Of a stretch of 64,000 nucleotides of DNA, positions 50,278-58,706 are shown piece after piece. This DNA comes from Effrenium voratum. Lineage: Eukaryota > Sar > Dinophyceae > Suessiales > Symbiodiniaceae. The stretch covers positions 126,501-190,500 of the forward strand of contig CAUJNA010003287.1 of assembly GCA_963377175.1 (NCBI GenBank), read 5' to 3'. The translations under genes and the position numbers were made by a program. The first letter of the stretch is position 1. Every line of letters begins with the position of its first letter. The notes below the pieces were generated by a model, which saw only the letters and a list, made by a program, of their open reading frames with translations, was not told the origin of the DNA and did not search any database.

Positions 50278-51465
50278 ATGTCTGTCATCGCTTCCGAGAG
50301 CGGGTCAGAGTTTGGCATGAGCCTTGAGGAGATTGAAGCCCTTGAAGTTTCGTCGGTGTCAGAGAGTGAAGAGTTAGAGATTGATGAAGGACTGGAACAG
50401 TATCCAGACGCGATGCTGATTTCGGAAATCCTTGAGATTGCCACCAACCGTGAGAACCTCAAGGGCATCGACATGGAGACGCTCAAGACTTCGAAGGTGG
50501 TGTTGATGAACCACCTTGACTACCTTGAGAAGCATCAGAAGCACTTGCGTCAGGCATTGACCAACGTGAATAAGGAAATCACGGCATTCGAGAAGAAGGT
50601 GATTGATGAGATGAAGGATGAGAAGAAGAAGCAGGCATCCCAAGCGCTCCTAGAGAAGAACTACGAGGAGTTTGAGATTTTCATCCGCCCTGTTGGTTTT
50701 GAATGGTTCTCCACCACATTCACCCTGATGGTTTGCTTGGCTACCACGTTCTCCAACCTGCGTGAGTTGATTGTCTCCCGTCTTCTTTCGGAACTCACGA
50801 AGGTGAAGAAGGTGAGGATCACCCAGAAGGCGCAGGAGGCAATGGAGAAATCCATTAAGCTTACCCATGACATCCTTGACCTGAACCGCCATGGACGCAA
50901 GTCATTGGGCAAGGTCGGAGTTCAGAAGGGCATCACCATTACTTGCTCAATCAAAGGGCGTGGCGGTGGCAAGCGAGCACACTCCTCTCGGGAACAGCCA
51001 GTCAGTGAGAAGGACTTGCGCTTCAACATCACCAACACCATCGGACAGCTTGAGACAAACACGGAGACACCGTTCATCGCCATCATCGTCAGCAAGGTGA
51101 AGGAATTGATGGAAACCATCAATGAGAACCCAAAGAAGAGCGCCACAACGCTCATTTCCAAGCTCGGCAAGAAGCAGTTGAGCACCATCATCACTGACAC
51201 CTTGAACCACTCGACAAGGGTGGCAACAAGGGCACAGTTTGTCGCGGAGAATGTCTTTGATGATGAGTTCAAGACCATCAACAACATCAAGAACTTTTGC
51301 GAGATGACCCAGAACTTGCTGACCAATGTTGTGCTGGTTACCATCGTTTGCGAGTACTCCGAGCCCAACGGTTCCATCGCTTGGTCTGCTTTGACAAGGG
51401 TAGCAACGCAGAAGCTTTCGGAATCCGACGTGTCAGAGAATGGGACCAACTGCTCTGTCTCCTGA
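50278..51465 (+). CDS. Hypothetical protein, 395 residues, intronless
   Basis: An intact ORF with even codon use and no recognisable family. Residues 1-40 are acidic and serine-rich. Residues 70-130 form a charged, probably coiled-coil helix (DYLEKHQKHLRQALTNVNKE). The segment FEWFSTTFTLMVCLATTF near 141-158 is hydrophobic. A Gly/Lys/Arg loop (IKGRGGGKRAHSSRE) lies near 225-239, and the C-terminal half is helical. The first ATG is used because upstream in-frame sequence lacks one. It differs from the viral block in composition and from the host blocks in lacking introns. It could belong to the integrated virus, another mobile element or the host. No function is proposed. Confidence 0.7.
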   Translation: MSVIASESGSEFGMSLEEIEALEVSSVSESEELEIDEGLEQYPDAMLISEILEIATNRENLKGIDMETLKTSKVVLMNHLDYLEKHQKHLRQALTNVNKEITAFEKKVIDEMKDEKKKQASQALLEKNYEEFEIFIRPVGFEWFSTTFTLMVCLATTFSNLRELIVSRLLSELTKVKKVRITQKAQEAMEKSIKLTHDILDLNRHGRKSLGKVGVQKGITITCSIKGRGGGKRAHSSREQPVSEKDLRFNITNTIGQLETNTETPFIAIIVSKVKELMETINENPKKSATTLISKLGKKQLSTIITDTLNHSTRVATRAQFVAENVFDDEFKTINNIKNFCEMTQNLLTNVVLVTIVCEYSEPNGSIAWSALTRVATQKLSESDVSENGTNCSVS

Positions 51466-51497
51466 GGAGGACAGTTTGGAAAAAAAAGAAGTTTCAA

Positions 51498-51780
51498 TTT
51501 CCACCAGGGAAATACATATTTCCACCACTGAAAAGAACACTTCTTTCCACCACGGAAATACATATTTCCACCAGGGAAATACATATTTCCACCACTGAAA
51601 AGAACACTTCTTTCCACCACAGAAATACATATTTCCACCATGGAAATATGTATGTCCACCATTGAAATAAACACATATTTCAACCAAGGAAATACATATT
51701 TCCACCAGTGAAATAAACACATATTTCAACCAAGCAAATACATATTCCTACCATAGGAATACACATTACCACTGTTGAAA
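51498..51780 (+). repeat. Tandem repeat of a 20-bp near-palindromic unit
   Basis: The unit TTTCCACCAGGGAAATACATA and its variants recur about a dozen times. Within it, GGAAATACATATTTCC is nearly self-complementary. A longer variant, CCACCACTGAAAAGAACACTTC, appears twice, giving a higher-order pattern. The array begins 33 bases after the stop codon of the 395-codon ORF and decays toward 51,780. Confidence 0.9.
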
Positions 51781-52017
51781 CATTCCTGTGAGGATTGAGC
51801 CCACGTGGTCTCATCGGTGTGTCTGAGAACACGGCTTTTTGATTGACCACATCTTGGATGAAAGACATCCACGGCTTTGCGCGAGATTGAAAAATAGCTG
51901 GAGCTTGCAATTAGTGATGCTTGCACTAGACACTTTTGACTGACACACTTGACATTTGAGAGTTCCTGCTAGTTTTGACACTCAAAGCACCTGCCTCACT
52001 GCTCGCCCGTCTTAGCT

Positions 52018-52818
52018 ATGGCTTGTGATGAATGTGTCCAACTACGTGCTCAAATTGAGACACTCCAAAATGAGATGAGAGCAAAGGACTTGGTCATAGC
52101 CAACAACTTTCAGCAAAACCCGCTGTATGAAGAAGACTATGGGCTTAGCTTTGTCTTTACCAAGCGTGCCTGTGAGGATTTGTATTTCCAAAGTTTTGGG
52201 GGTGGCAAGTCCTTCAGTGATGAGGAATGGGTTTTCGTCAAAGACCGGTTCAATGAGTGCATCGCAACACAGGCTGACTATGCGCAGGGTGACTTTGACG
52301 ACTTGAAGCACTACGCCAGAGACGCTATGTGGTATGTGCTAGGTTTTCCGGTATGCGTGCTGTTCTTCAGGGGCGACTTCTACAATCCTCCCATTCGCAG
52401 AATTGATGTTCGCATCACTGTTGGCAACGGCTTCTACGTGACCAACATCACCACCGAAAACATCCTTGAGGTGCTTTGGGAGAAGGAAAAGAACGTGTGG
52501 CTCAAGGAGAACGGCTGGTGCAAGCACGAAATCACCTTGAGGCTCCTGAACACCAGATACAGCGAGGTTGATGACGAGCTTGAAAACTTCGGGGGACACT
52601 TCAACGACCTCTCCGTCAGACACCGCAAGAAGTATTTGCAGGTCAATTCACAGCAGAGCTCTGAACTCAGCTTTGATAGTGGTGACATTTGGGAGAGGCT
52701 GATTGACAGCCCTATCCAGATGAACCTTTACAACAGATTATGCGAATGTGAGCAGGAAGAGAGCGAGCAGGAAGAGTGCGATGATGAGTGCGATGATGAA
52801 ATTATCGACAATGACTGA
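52018..52818 (+). CDS. Hypothetical protein, 266 residues, intronless
   Basis: An intact ORF with no recognised family. It starts MACDECVQLRAQIETLQNEM, a Cys-x2-Cys pair followed by a heptad-like helix. The middle (about 100-190) is alpha/beta-like with many aromatic residues (WYVLGFPVCVLFFRGDFYNP). The last 25 residues are very acidic with regularly spaced Cys (ECEQEESEQEECDDECDDE). Upstream words ACTGAC, CACTTGA and ACATTTGAG are shared with the 395-codon ORF, so the two may be co-regulated. No function is proposed. Confidence 0.68.
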   Translation: MACDECVQLRAQIETLQNEMRAKDLVIANNFQQNPLYEEDYGLSFVFTKRACEDLYFQSFGGGKSFSDEEWVFVKDRFNECIATQADYAQGDFDDLKHYARDAMWYVLGFPVCVLFFRGDFYNPPIRRIDVRITVGNGFYVTNITTENILEVLWEKEKNVWLKENGWCKHEITLRLLNTRYSEVDDELENFGGHFNDLSVRHRKKYLQVNSQQSSELSFDSGDIWERLIDSPIQMNLYNRLCECEQEESEQEECDDECDDEIIDND

Positions 52819-53492
52819 TTGACATGTTCGCTTTACCACTCAACAAAATGAACAGTGTTGGTGGTTCTACTTCATCTGAAAAAAGATGATTACAGACTTG
52901 GAGTTGCAGGGAAAACAAAAGAGTTCGAGCAGTTTCATCTGACATTTGACAGGGTTGGTCTCGATGTTCAAGACATCCTTGAAAGGCAGTTTTTTTTTTT
53001 TTTTTTTGTTTTTTTTTTTTTGAAGGCTTGGAGGTTCTGAGGTTTGATAGGTGAGGCTATCGTTCTGGACACGCTTTTTTTTTGTTCTGTGACACCAACC
53101 CACCACACCCTCCCCTACTTTTGATAGTCTCCGCACCTGCCGCACTCTGAGGTTGTGAAGTCATCGTCCTCATCGACTACGATGCTGTCGCCTTCTAGGT
53201 TCTGGGTCGGGTGGGATGGGAGGGTAGGGAGGGAGGGTTCTTTCCTTAAACTTGTTGTTTAATTGAAAGGGGACACTATCGCCAATTTTCTGTTTCAATG
53301 TTTGTCCCCAAACCCAATTTTCAAGGTTTCTTCCCTCTCGACCCTTCAACTCCACTTTCTGAAAACCCACCAAAACAAGGGCATAATCCGCCATTTCCCA
53401 AATAATCCAAACCCAAAAAATCACAAAATCCATTTCAAGTTCATCACCAACGACCCCAATTTCAAGTTTCAAGCCCAAGCCCAAACCCTCCA
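52819..53492. other. Non-coding junction with homopolymer tracts
   Basis: It has T-runs at 52,990-53,021 and 53,077-53,086, a G-rich stretch at 53,200-53,240 and a C/A-rich stretch repeating CAAGTTTCAAGCCCAAGCCC-like words to 53,490. No gene is supported. Composition changes sharply at its right edge. Confidence 0.5.
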
Positions 53493-53533
53493 CTAAATAA
53501 TTCTAATAATTTCATATTATTAGAATTATTTAG
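53493..53533. terminator. Perfect 18-bp hairpin at the viral block edge
   Basis: The 18-base arm (53493-53510) CTAAATAATTCTAATAAT pairs perfectly with 53516-53533 around a 5-base loop TTCAT. It lies 40 bases beyond the polymerase stop codon and exactly where AT-rich viral sequence begins. It may end the polymerase transcript, as hairpins do in mimivirus, or be part of the element's terminus. Confidence 0.6.
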
Positions 53534-53571
53534 ATATTTAATTTATTGTGTAGTGTCGCGAAGCTCACTAG

Positions 53572-53590
53572 GCTATTGCTTCGCAATAGC
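53572..53590. terminator. Hairpin over the polymerase stop codon
   Basis: GCTATTGC and GCAATAGC pair perfectly around TTC. The polymerase TAG lies inside the stem. It forms a tandem pair with the larger hairpin downstream. Confidence 0.45.
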
Positions 53591-56500
53591 GTAGTGTCCA
53601 TACGGGATTGAATTGAAAGCATCAATATAAAACCTTTTGTTCTCATAATTACTGAGTGATTGCTTGACTTGAGACATTGAATATATTTGATGTGTTTTGC
53701 TCCTGATGAAGTTGTAGGAGATTTCGTGCTTTTTGTTGTGATGCAGTGCTTCATGATAGTTCTGATAGGTCAGTTCCTTCTTCACCTTGTGCTTGACTAC
53801 ACCTTTTGATTTCTTGTGTTCCTCATCCTCGCCGTGGATTGTGAAAGCATAGGATTTAGGTTTCAACCCGATGAATCTAGTAATGATTTTTCCAGTGACT
53901 TCATCTTTGTACATTCCTAAGACCTTCTTATTTGTTGTGTCATGACATGGATGTTCAACAGGATAATCACTAAAATCCATATGTTGCTTGATACCTTGAA
54001 AATCCTTGTAGATATCATCCGTGAAGGTTTGAATTACATAACTGTCAGTATCTGTATATATCAATTTGATATTTTCGTTGTATTTCTTTTTCAACACACC
54101 ATAGTAAAACTCATACATATGTAATTTACTTAAATCAAGAATGGTCATTCCTAAGAATATAGGTTTATCAAGTTTCAAGACCGACTTTGTCTTTTCCACT
54201 CCTACCAGATTTTCATTTATGATAAATCTATTTTTGAATGTTGGATTATTCACACATTTTTCATACCTAACATCATTATCTACCAGTTCAAAATCCATAT
54301 GTTTTCTCTTGTCTTCCATGGTTTTTCCATACACTGCGTTATTCATTAATTTAAACAAATCCTTCTCAAAGTCGCTCTTCGCTTCTTTCCTCTTGCCTGT
54401 GTTGAAGTCAATCCACGGTTTCAACCAAGCCCTCTGTTGAAATTTTATTATCCTATGAACCTTGGTGAGTTTCATACCCATTTTTAGATAATACTGTAAA
54501 GTCTTGATATGAACAACATATTTTTCTTTATCTTTCAAATTTAATATTAACTTGCTGGTTTTCTCATCCTTCGGTTCTTTGTTTCCATAGTAGATTTTGT
54601 AGATTTCCTTTTGATAGTCTGACAACATATTAGCATTGACATTCATTATTTCCGGTGCTAGTGGATAGTCCGAATGGTAGTCATGTAGTGTTTCTGGATA
54701 ATCCAAATCAACTTCCATAATATAACCATACTCATCTTTTTCATCCCACTTTTCAATGTTAGGTGTTTTCTTCGTCCATTTGATGTTCTTTAAAGGCAAT
54801 TTTTGAGACATCGCCAGACCATACAGATTGTTAGCATCTAAGTAATTGATATAACTTGACGGCTTGTTTTCATCGAAGGCTTCATCCATATACTTATTGT
54901 TTGCCTCAGCCAGTTTGTGACTGACCTGACACATGCCTCCTCTCATTCCCTGTTCAACCATCTCATACATTTCTTTATCATGCAACTGCTCAATTTCAAC
55001 ACCAGTTTTCAACAACATAGCTTCCCAAGCGAAGTTAGGAAGCGTATAATAATGAGCGGGGTCCAAACCGTAGTATTCCATACATAAGTCTCTAAAGTTT
55101 TCAAAAACATCAGTCAATAATAAAACGTCGGTTCTCAAATACAAATCGTGATATTGTCCTAATGTTCTAATACCGAAGTGTTTCCAAACCTTTTGTGCCC
55201 TCTCATAATCTTTGTCATTGACATGTTCCTCACTTAATTTACTGTAGAACGCTTCTTTTGGTGGTAAGTTTCTTTCAGTAAATCTGTCAAAACTATCAAA
55301 ATAGTCATAAGGATAAATCCCCTTGTCAGTCAACAAGTCCAAATCTTCATCGGTTTTAACATATGGATTTCTAACACTGTATCTAAAATTGTTCTTCCAG
55401 TTCTCACGCCTTTTATCATCTTCATACTTACTCAACTTTACCAACTTATCCAACGAAGACGATAAGAAGCTAAAACTGTCCTTGAAACAAAGGTTTTTAA
55501 AACCAAAGGTTATGAACTTCTCGCTGTTCTGTGCGATGCAATCGATTTTAGCATTCTTGCTCAGTTCGTGTGCCTTGTTGATGATTAAGTGAGCGTCATA
55601 GTTTTTAAGGTTATGAAGAAAGACTGGTATTTTATAATATCTCATACTGAAAGCAAGATTACAATCATCATGAGCACAACCTCTATATTTACCAGTAAAA
55701 TGGCAATGGTCTCTAACTTTTTTATCCCCTTCCTGAAAGCCCTTTCCACAAACGAAACACTTAGTAGCAGTGTCAAAATCTGTTTTATCGTCCTCAGTCA
55801 TGATTATCTCTTTCACTTCCTTCATTTTCTTTATTACATCATCTCTGACTTCATTCATTTTCTCAACGAACTTATCCATACAATCTTCGCCTCTGTATAA
55901 ATAGGGCTCACTGCTTCCAGTGATGGCATTGACTACATTAATCATAAAACCACAAGGGCGATGATTTTGATATGATGTGGTTGTCGCTTTTGTCGATTTG
56001 CTTTTAACATCAATGGGCACTGTTAAACATTCAAAGTCTGCATATATGACATAAGGCGCTTTCAGTTTCTTAAAATGATTCTTAAATTCAATGGTAGCTC
56101 CTACCTCTGGCATTTCTATTTGTTGTCCTTCAACCGCTAGACAACCCTGTTCTTCGTGTTGTTTTAATAACTCTTCTGACTTGAAACCGTGTGAGCACGT
56201 CCTACAATGATGTTTTTTCCTATTTGATTTGTTGGTTTGGCTTCCCATCAGCTTGTTATAGTTCTTGATGTAGACATAGTGCGAGTTGGCATTTTCTCCA
56301 GTCAGCTTTATTAAATCAATCTTTTGTTGTGCTTGGGGGTTGTTGCTTCTTTTGTATAATAAAATTGTTTTACTATTGGCATCAGGATTGATGTAATAAA
56401 CATTGACCGATATGTGTTTGTTCTGTTCTTCAAATTGTTCAATCTCATCATTGCCTACAGGAAAGTTTATATTGTCCCACTTGATGAAACTATCATTAAC

Positions 56501-57328
56501 ATATTTTTTATAATGATACATATCACAGGGATGGTCTTTTTTGTATATCTCATAAAAACCACATTGGACGGAATATTTGAAACACAACTCATCATTGTTT
56601 TTAATATTGATACAAGCCTTTTTGTTTGCCACCCAGTCGGGCAATGGAATATAAGAAGAGCCACGGGTAGGATTGTATCTGTCATAACTTATCACCAGAC
56701 TTTGAACTTGAAGAAGAACAAGACCCGATTGAATGAATTCGGCTATCTCAATTTGAACCTCTATGTCGTGGGCTATGTTGTTTAAAACACTGTTTATCTC
56801 TTCTGGGTTATGGACATTGTATCTCCTGCTTCTCAGCCTTCGTCGTATCTCTTCGTTGTCAGTGTTCTTTAACGCCAAATCTACTTCAACAATGATTTTC
56901 ATATTCGGGTTTCTGTTCAGGAATTCTACCATTCGTTGCTTCTGATATTTTAAGTATGATAAGCCTTTCATTCCTTTCAATCTTATATCACTAACCGAAT
57001 ATGTGTTGGCGTAGCCTTTGAAGGCTTGCTGTTCATCTGTGATTTTGGATTTGAAACGCTTGACATAATCCTGCAAGGGTCTTCCTCGTGTTAGTTTGAT
57101 GAAGCTAGCCCCTTTCATTAGAAGACTATGTTTTCTGTAACCATCGCTTCTCGCCACTTCCTTTAGTCTGGTATTCAACACCTTCGAAGTGGGTTTGTTC
57201 TTACTGTATCTGTAGGTCTTGTCTCCTATTTTGAGTTTTTGTGTTTGTTTCCCTTCTTTTTGTATTAGTTCACCTTGTTGACTTTTTATAATGAAATCTA
57301 TGATTTTTTCTTCTGACACTGACACCAT
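53573..57328 (-). CDS. polB: Family B DNA polymerase, Polinton/adintovirus type
   Basis: A 1,251-residue replicative DNA polymerase that should copy the element's genome; relatives are protein-primed. Exonuclease motif I is YADFEC (D431, E433), Exo II is LHNLKNYDAH (N573, D578), and an Exo III-like LRTDVLLLTD lies at 731-740. Polymerase motif A is DANNLYGLAM (D831), motif B is KLMNNAVYG (993-1001) and motif C is YTDTDSY (D1093, D1095). All catalytic residues are visible. Extra modules are a C-x2-C-x12-H-x4-C finger (375-396) and a Cys/His cluster, CFVCGKG with HCHFTGKYRGCAHDDC (524-556). The C-terminal IPYGHYAIAK resembles relatives. Residues 1-370 are divergent. The start is the first Met, 35 bases after the shared 15-base motif. 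The ORF is undamaged, so the insertion is young or under selection. Confidence 0.95.
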   Translation of the reverse strand: MVSVSEEKIIDFIIKSQQGELIQKEGKQTQKLKIGDKTYRYSKNKPTSKVLNTRLKEVARSDGYRKHSLLMKGASFIKLTRGRPLQDYVKRFKSKITDEQQAFKGYANTYSVSDIRLKGMKGLSYLKYQKQRMVEFLNRNPNMKIIVEVDLALKNTDNEEIRRRLRSRRYNVHNPEEINSVLNNIAHDIEVQIEIAEFIQSGLVLLQVQSLVISYDRYNPTRGSSYIPLPDWVANKKACINIKNNDELCFKYSVQCGFYEIYKKDHPCDMYHYKKYVNDSFIKWDNINFPVGNDEIEQFEEQNKHISVNVYYINPDANSKTILLYKRSNNPQAQQKIDLIKLTGENANSHYVYIKNYNKLMGSQTNKSNRKKHHCRTCSHGFKSEELLKQHEEQGCLAVEGQQIEMPEVGATIEFKNHFKKLKAPYVIYADFECLTVPIDVKSKSTKATTTSYQNHRPCGFMINVVNAITGSSEPYLYRGEDCMDKFVEKMNEVRDDVIKKMKEVKEIIMTEDDKTDFDTATKCFVCGKGFQEGDKKVRDHCHFTGKYRGCAHDDCNLAFSMRYYKIPVFLHNLKNYDAHLIINKAHELSKNAKIDCIAQNSEKFITFGFKNLCFKDSFSFLSSSLDKLVKLSKYEDDKRRENWKNNFRYSVRNPYVKTDEDLDLLTDKGIYPYDYFDSFDRFTERNLPPKEAFYSKLSEEHVNDKDYERAQKVWKHFGIRTLGQYHDLYLRTDVLLLTDVFENFRDLCMEYYGLDPAHYYTLPNFAWEAMLLKTGVEIEQLHDKEMYEMVEQGMRGGMCQVSHKLAEANNKYMDEAFDENKPSSYINYLDANNLYGLAMSQKLPLKNIKWTKKTPNIEKWDEKDEYGYIMEVDLDYPETLHDYHSDYPLAPEIMNVNANMLSDYQKEIYKIYYGNKEPKDEKTSKLILNLKDKEKYVVHIKTLQYYLKMGMKLTKVHRIIKFQQRAWLKPWIDFNTGKRKEAKSDFEKDLFKLMNNAVYGKTMEDKRKHMDFELVDNDVRYEKCVNNPTFKNRFIINENLVGVEKTKSVLKLDKPIFLGMTILDLSKLHMYEFYYGVLKKKYNENIKLIYTDTDSYVIQTFTDDIYKDFQGIKQHMDFSDYPVEHPCHDTTNKKVLGMYKDEVTGKIITRFIGLKPKSYAFTIHGEDEEHKKSKGVVKHKVKKELTYQNYHEALHHNKKHEISYNFIRSKTHQIYSMSQVKQSLSNYENKRFYIDAFNSIPYGHYAIAKQ

Positions 57329-57362
57329 ATATCTATACTCTATATTATATATAGTAAATATT

Positions 57363-57377
57363 TCTTTAAGTAGTTTT
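57363..57377 (-). promoter_or_regulatory. Shared upstream motif, copy 1 (polymerase)
   Basis: Minus-strand AAAACTACTTAAAGA lies 35 bases before the polymerase ATG and is followed by an AT-rich leader. An identical 15-mer precedes the neighbouring zinc-finger gene. Confidence 0.55.
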
Positions 57378-57427
57378 GGGTAGGGGTTGCCTGTTGGAGA
57401 AACTGGGCTCTGGGTTGAAACTCAACG

Positions 57428-57463
57428 CATTAATCTTATTAATGAGTTTTAATAAGATTAATG
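57428..57463. terminator. Perfect 15-bp hairpin after the zinc-finger gene
   Basis: CATTAATCTTATTAA (57428-57442) pairs with 57449-57463 around a 6-base loop. It starts about 10 bases downstream of the stop codon of the 103-codon gene and precedes the polymerase promoter region, as expected for a transcript end. Confidence 0.65.
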
Positions 57464-57473
57464 ATTTATCCTT

Positions 57474-57785
57474 TCATAAAGGGGGGTTTTTGTTTTTATT
57501 GCATACATTGCTTTTCTTGTGTTTGGATAGGTTGGACTTGCTTGATATCGTCCTTCCGCAGTCCTCGCAGGTGTAAGGCTGTTTTAGGTTTTTGTTGTAG
57601 TAGTTCTGGTGGTAGGTCTTCTGGTCGTCCTTCCATCTCATTAGTTGGTCATCGCTCTCGCTAACCTTCTCGCTCATTCTCTGTAAGACTAAGTCGTTTT
57701 CCGCTTTCATAAGTTCAACCATTACATCAAATTCGTCATTCGTTATTATCTGTTTTCTATTACCATTAATGAAAATTCCTGTCAT
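57474..57785 (-). CDS. Small zinc-finger protein
   Basis: A 103-residue protein with an N-terminal helical half and a C-terminal finger: C73-x2-C76-x12-H89-x5-C95 in YTCEDCGRTISSKSNLSKHK. The finger resembles classical C2H2 fingers with Cys in the last position. It is probably a nucleic-acid-binding factor for viral transcription or replication. The same spacing occurs in the polymerase and in the 167-residue protein. It lies directly upstream of the polymerase on the same strand but has its own motif and hairpin, so it is probably a separate transcript. Confidence 0.8.
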   Translation of the reverse strand: MTGIFINGNRKQIITNDEFDVMVELMKAENDLVLQRMSEKVSESDDQLMRWKDDQKTYHQNYYNKNLKQPYTCEDCGRTISSKSNLSKHKKSNVCNKNKNPPL

Positions 57786-57808
57786 TTTTACTATATTATC
57801 ACGTTTTC

Positions 57809-57823
57809 TCTTTAAGTAGTTTT
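57809..57823 (-). promoter_or_regulatory. Shared upstream motif, copy 2 (zinc-finger gene)
   Basis: Minus-strand AAAACTACTTAAAGA lies 24 bases before the ATG of the 103-codon gene and overlaps the stop codon of the gene before it. Confidence 0.55.
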
Positions 57824-58685
57824 ATTTTTTCTTCTTGCCTCGGCTACTTTTTGTATTTGTGCTTTCTGGGCTTCTGCTCCTACTTCTTGTTTCCATTTGT
57901 TCCCTCGTCCATTCACTACCTCGTGCTATTTCTTGGGGTGAGTTGCTCCTGCTTCTTGTTTCTAATTGTCTTCTGTTCATTTGATTACCTCTTGCTCTTT
58001 CTTCTGGTGAGTGGCTTCTGCTTCTCGCTTCTACCTGTCGTCTTGACCAGAAAGAAGCCCTCGGTTGTTCTTCTTCTTGTTCTCGCGATTGTTCTGATGA
58101 AGTGGATGACTTCTTATCTCGTTGGAATAATTCAAACACACTCTTATCTTCTCCGCCTAAGAATAAGTTTCTTAATGACCTTATTTCTCGACTTTCCTCT
58201 TTCTTCTCTTCCTCTTTCTCGGTTGATGCTGACGATGATGATGTTAAATGAAGACTTTGTAAATCTTCCTGCTTTTCGTCTTTTGGTTCGTCTTCTGGTT
58301 CATCTTCTGACTTTCTATTTTCCTCACTCTTGTCTGTAATTACATCACTGAATTTTTCATCATCTAACTCCTTTGCTACATATCGCGTTGTTTGTGTGTC
58401 TGCCTCATTGTTTTCATACAACTGTGATGTTGGCGGTATTTCATCAAACATTTCTGGCGTCAATTCATGTAATAAAACTTGTTTATCAGTTTGAACCCTA
58501 GCATTCAACCGTAGTCTCCTGTCGTATTTTGAAAGGTCAAAATCGTCAAAGTCTATATCGTTAATTGATGTGTCAAATGCCCGTCTTTCGGGGATGATTT
58601 CAATTTTCAATCTGTGTGTCATCGCTTCTTTCAGCATTTCATCAAAAGTTTTCCTTCTTCTTAATCCATAATATTTATCAGTCAT
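57822..58685 (-). CDS. Acidic protein with C-terminal SR repeats
   Basis: A 287-residue protein. The N-terminus carries LRRRKTFDEMLKEAMTHRLK, related to a segment in the next protein. The centre is Glu/Ser-rich (DEPEDEPKDEKQEDLQ). The C-terminus has about three repeats of the form RSRSxSPEExARG, each followed by a W/M/R-R-Q-x-E stretch, and ends in GKKKK. SR repeats are typical of phosphorylated nuclear RNA-binding proteins, and the basic tail could direct nuclear import. No enzymatic domain is visible. It lies 21 bases after the 321-codon gene on the same strand. Confidence 0.75.
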   Translation of the reverse strand: MTDKYYGLRRRKTFDEMLKEAMTHRLKIEIIPERRAFDTSINDIDFDDFDLSKYDRRLRLNARVQTDKQVLLHELTPEMFDEIPPTSQLYENNEADTQTTRYVAKELDDEKFSDVITDKSEENRKSEDEPEDEPKDEKQEDLQSLHLTSSSSASTEKEEEKKEESREIRSLRNLFLGGEDKSVFELFQRDKKSSTSSEQSREQEEEQPRASFWSRRQVEARSRSHSPEERARGNQMNRRQLETRSRSNSPQEIARGSEWTREQMETRSRSRSPESTNTKSSRGKKKK

Positions 58686-58706
58686 ATTTAAATATTATAG
58701 ATTTTT

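Noticed and set aside
51433..51729. Minus-strand ORFs reading GGNMYFPGGN-like repeats
   Set aside because: They are translations of the 20-bp tandem array after the 395-codon ORF, open in several frames.
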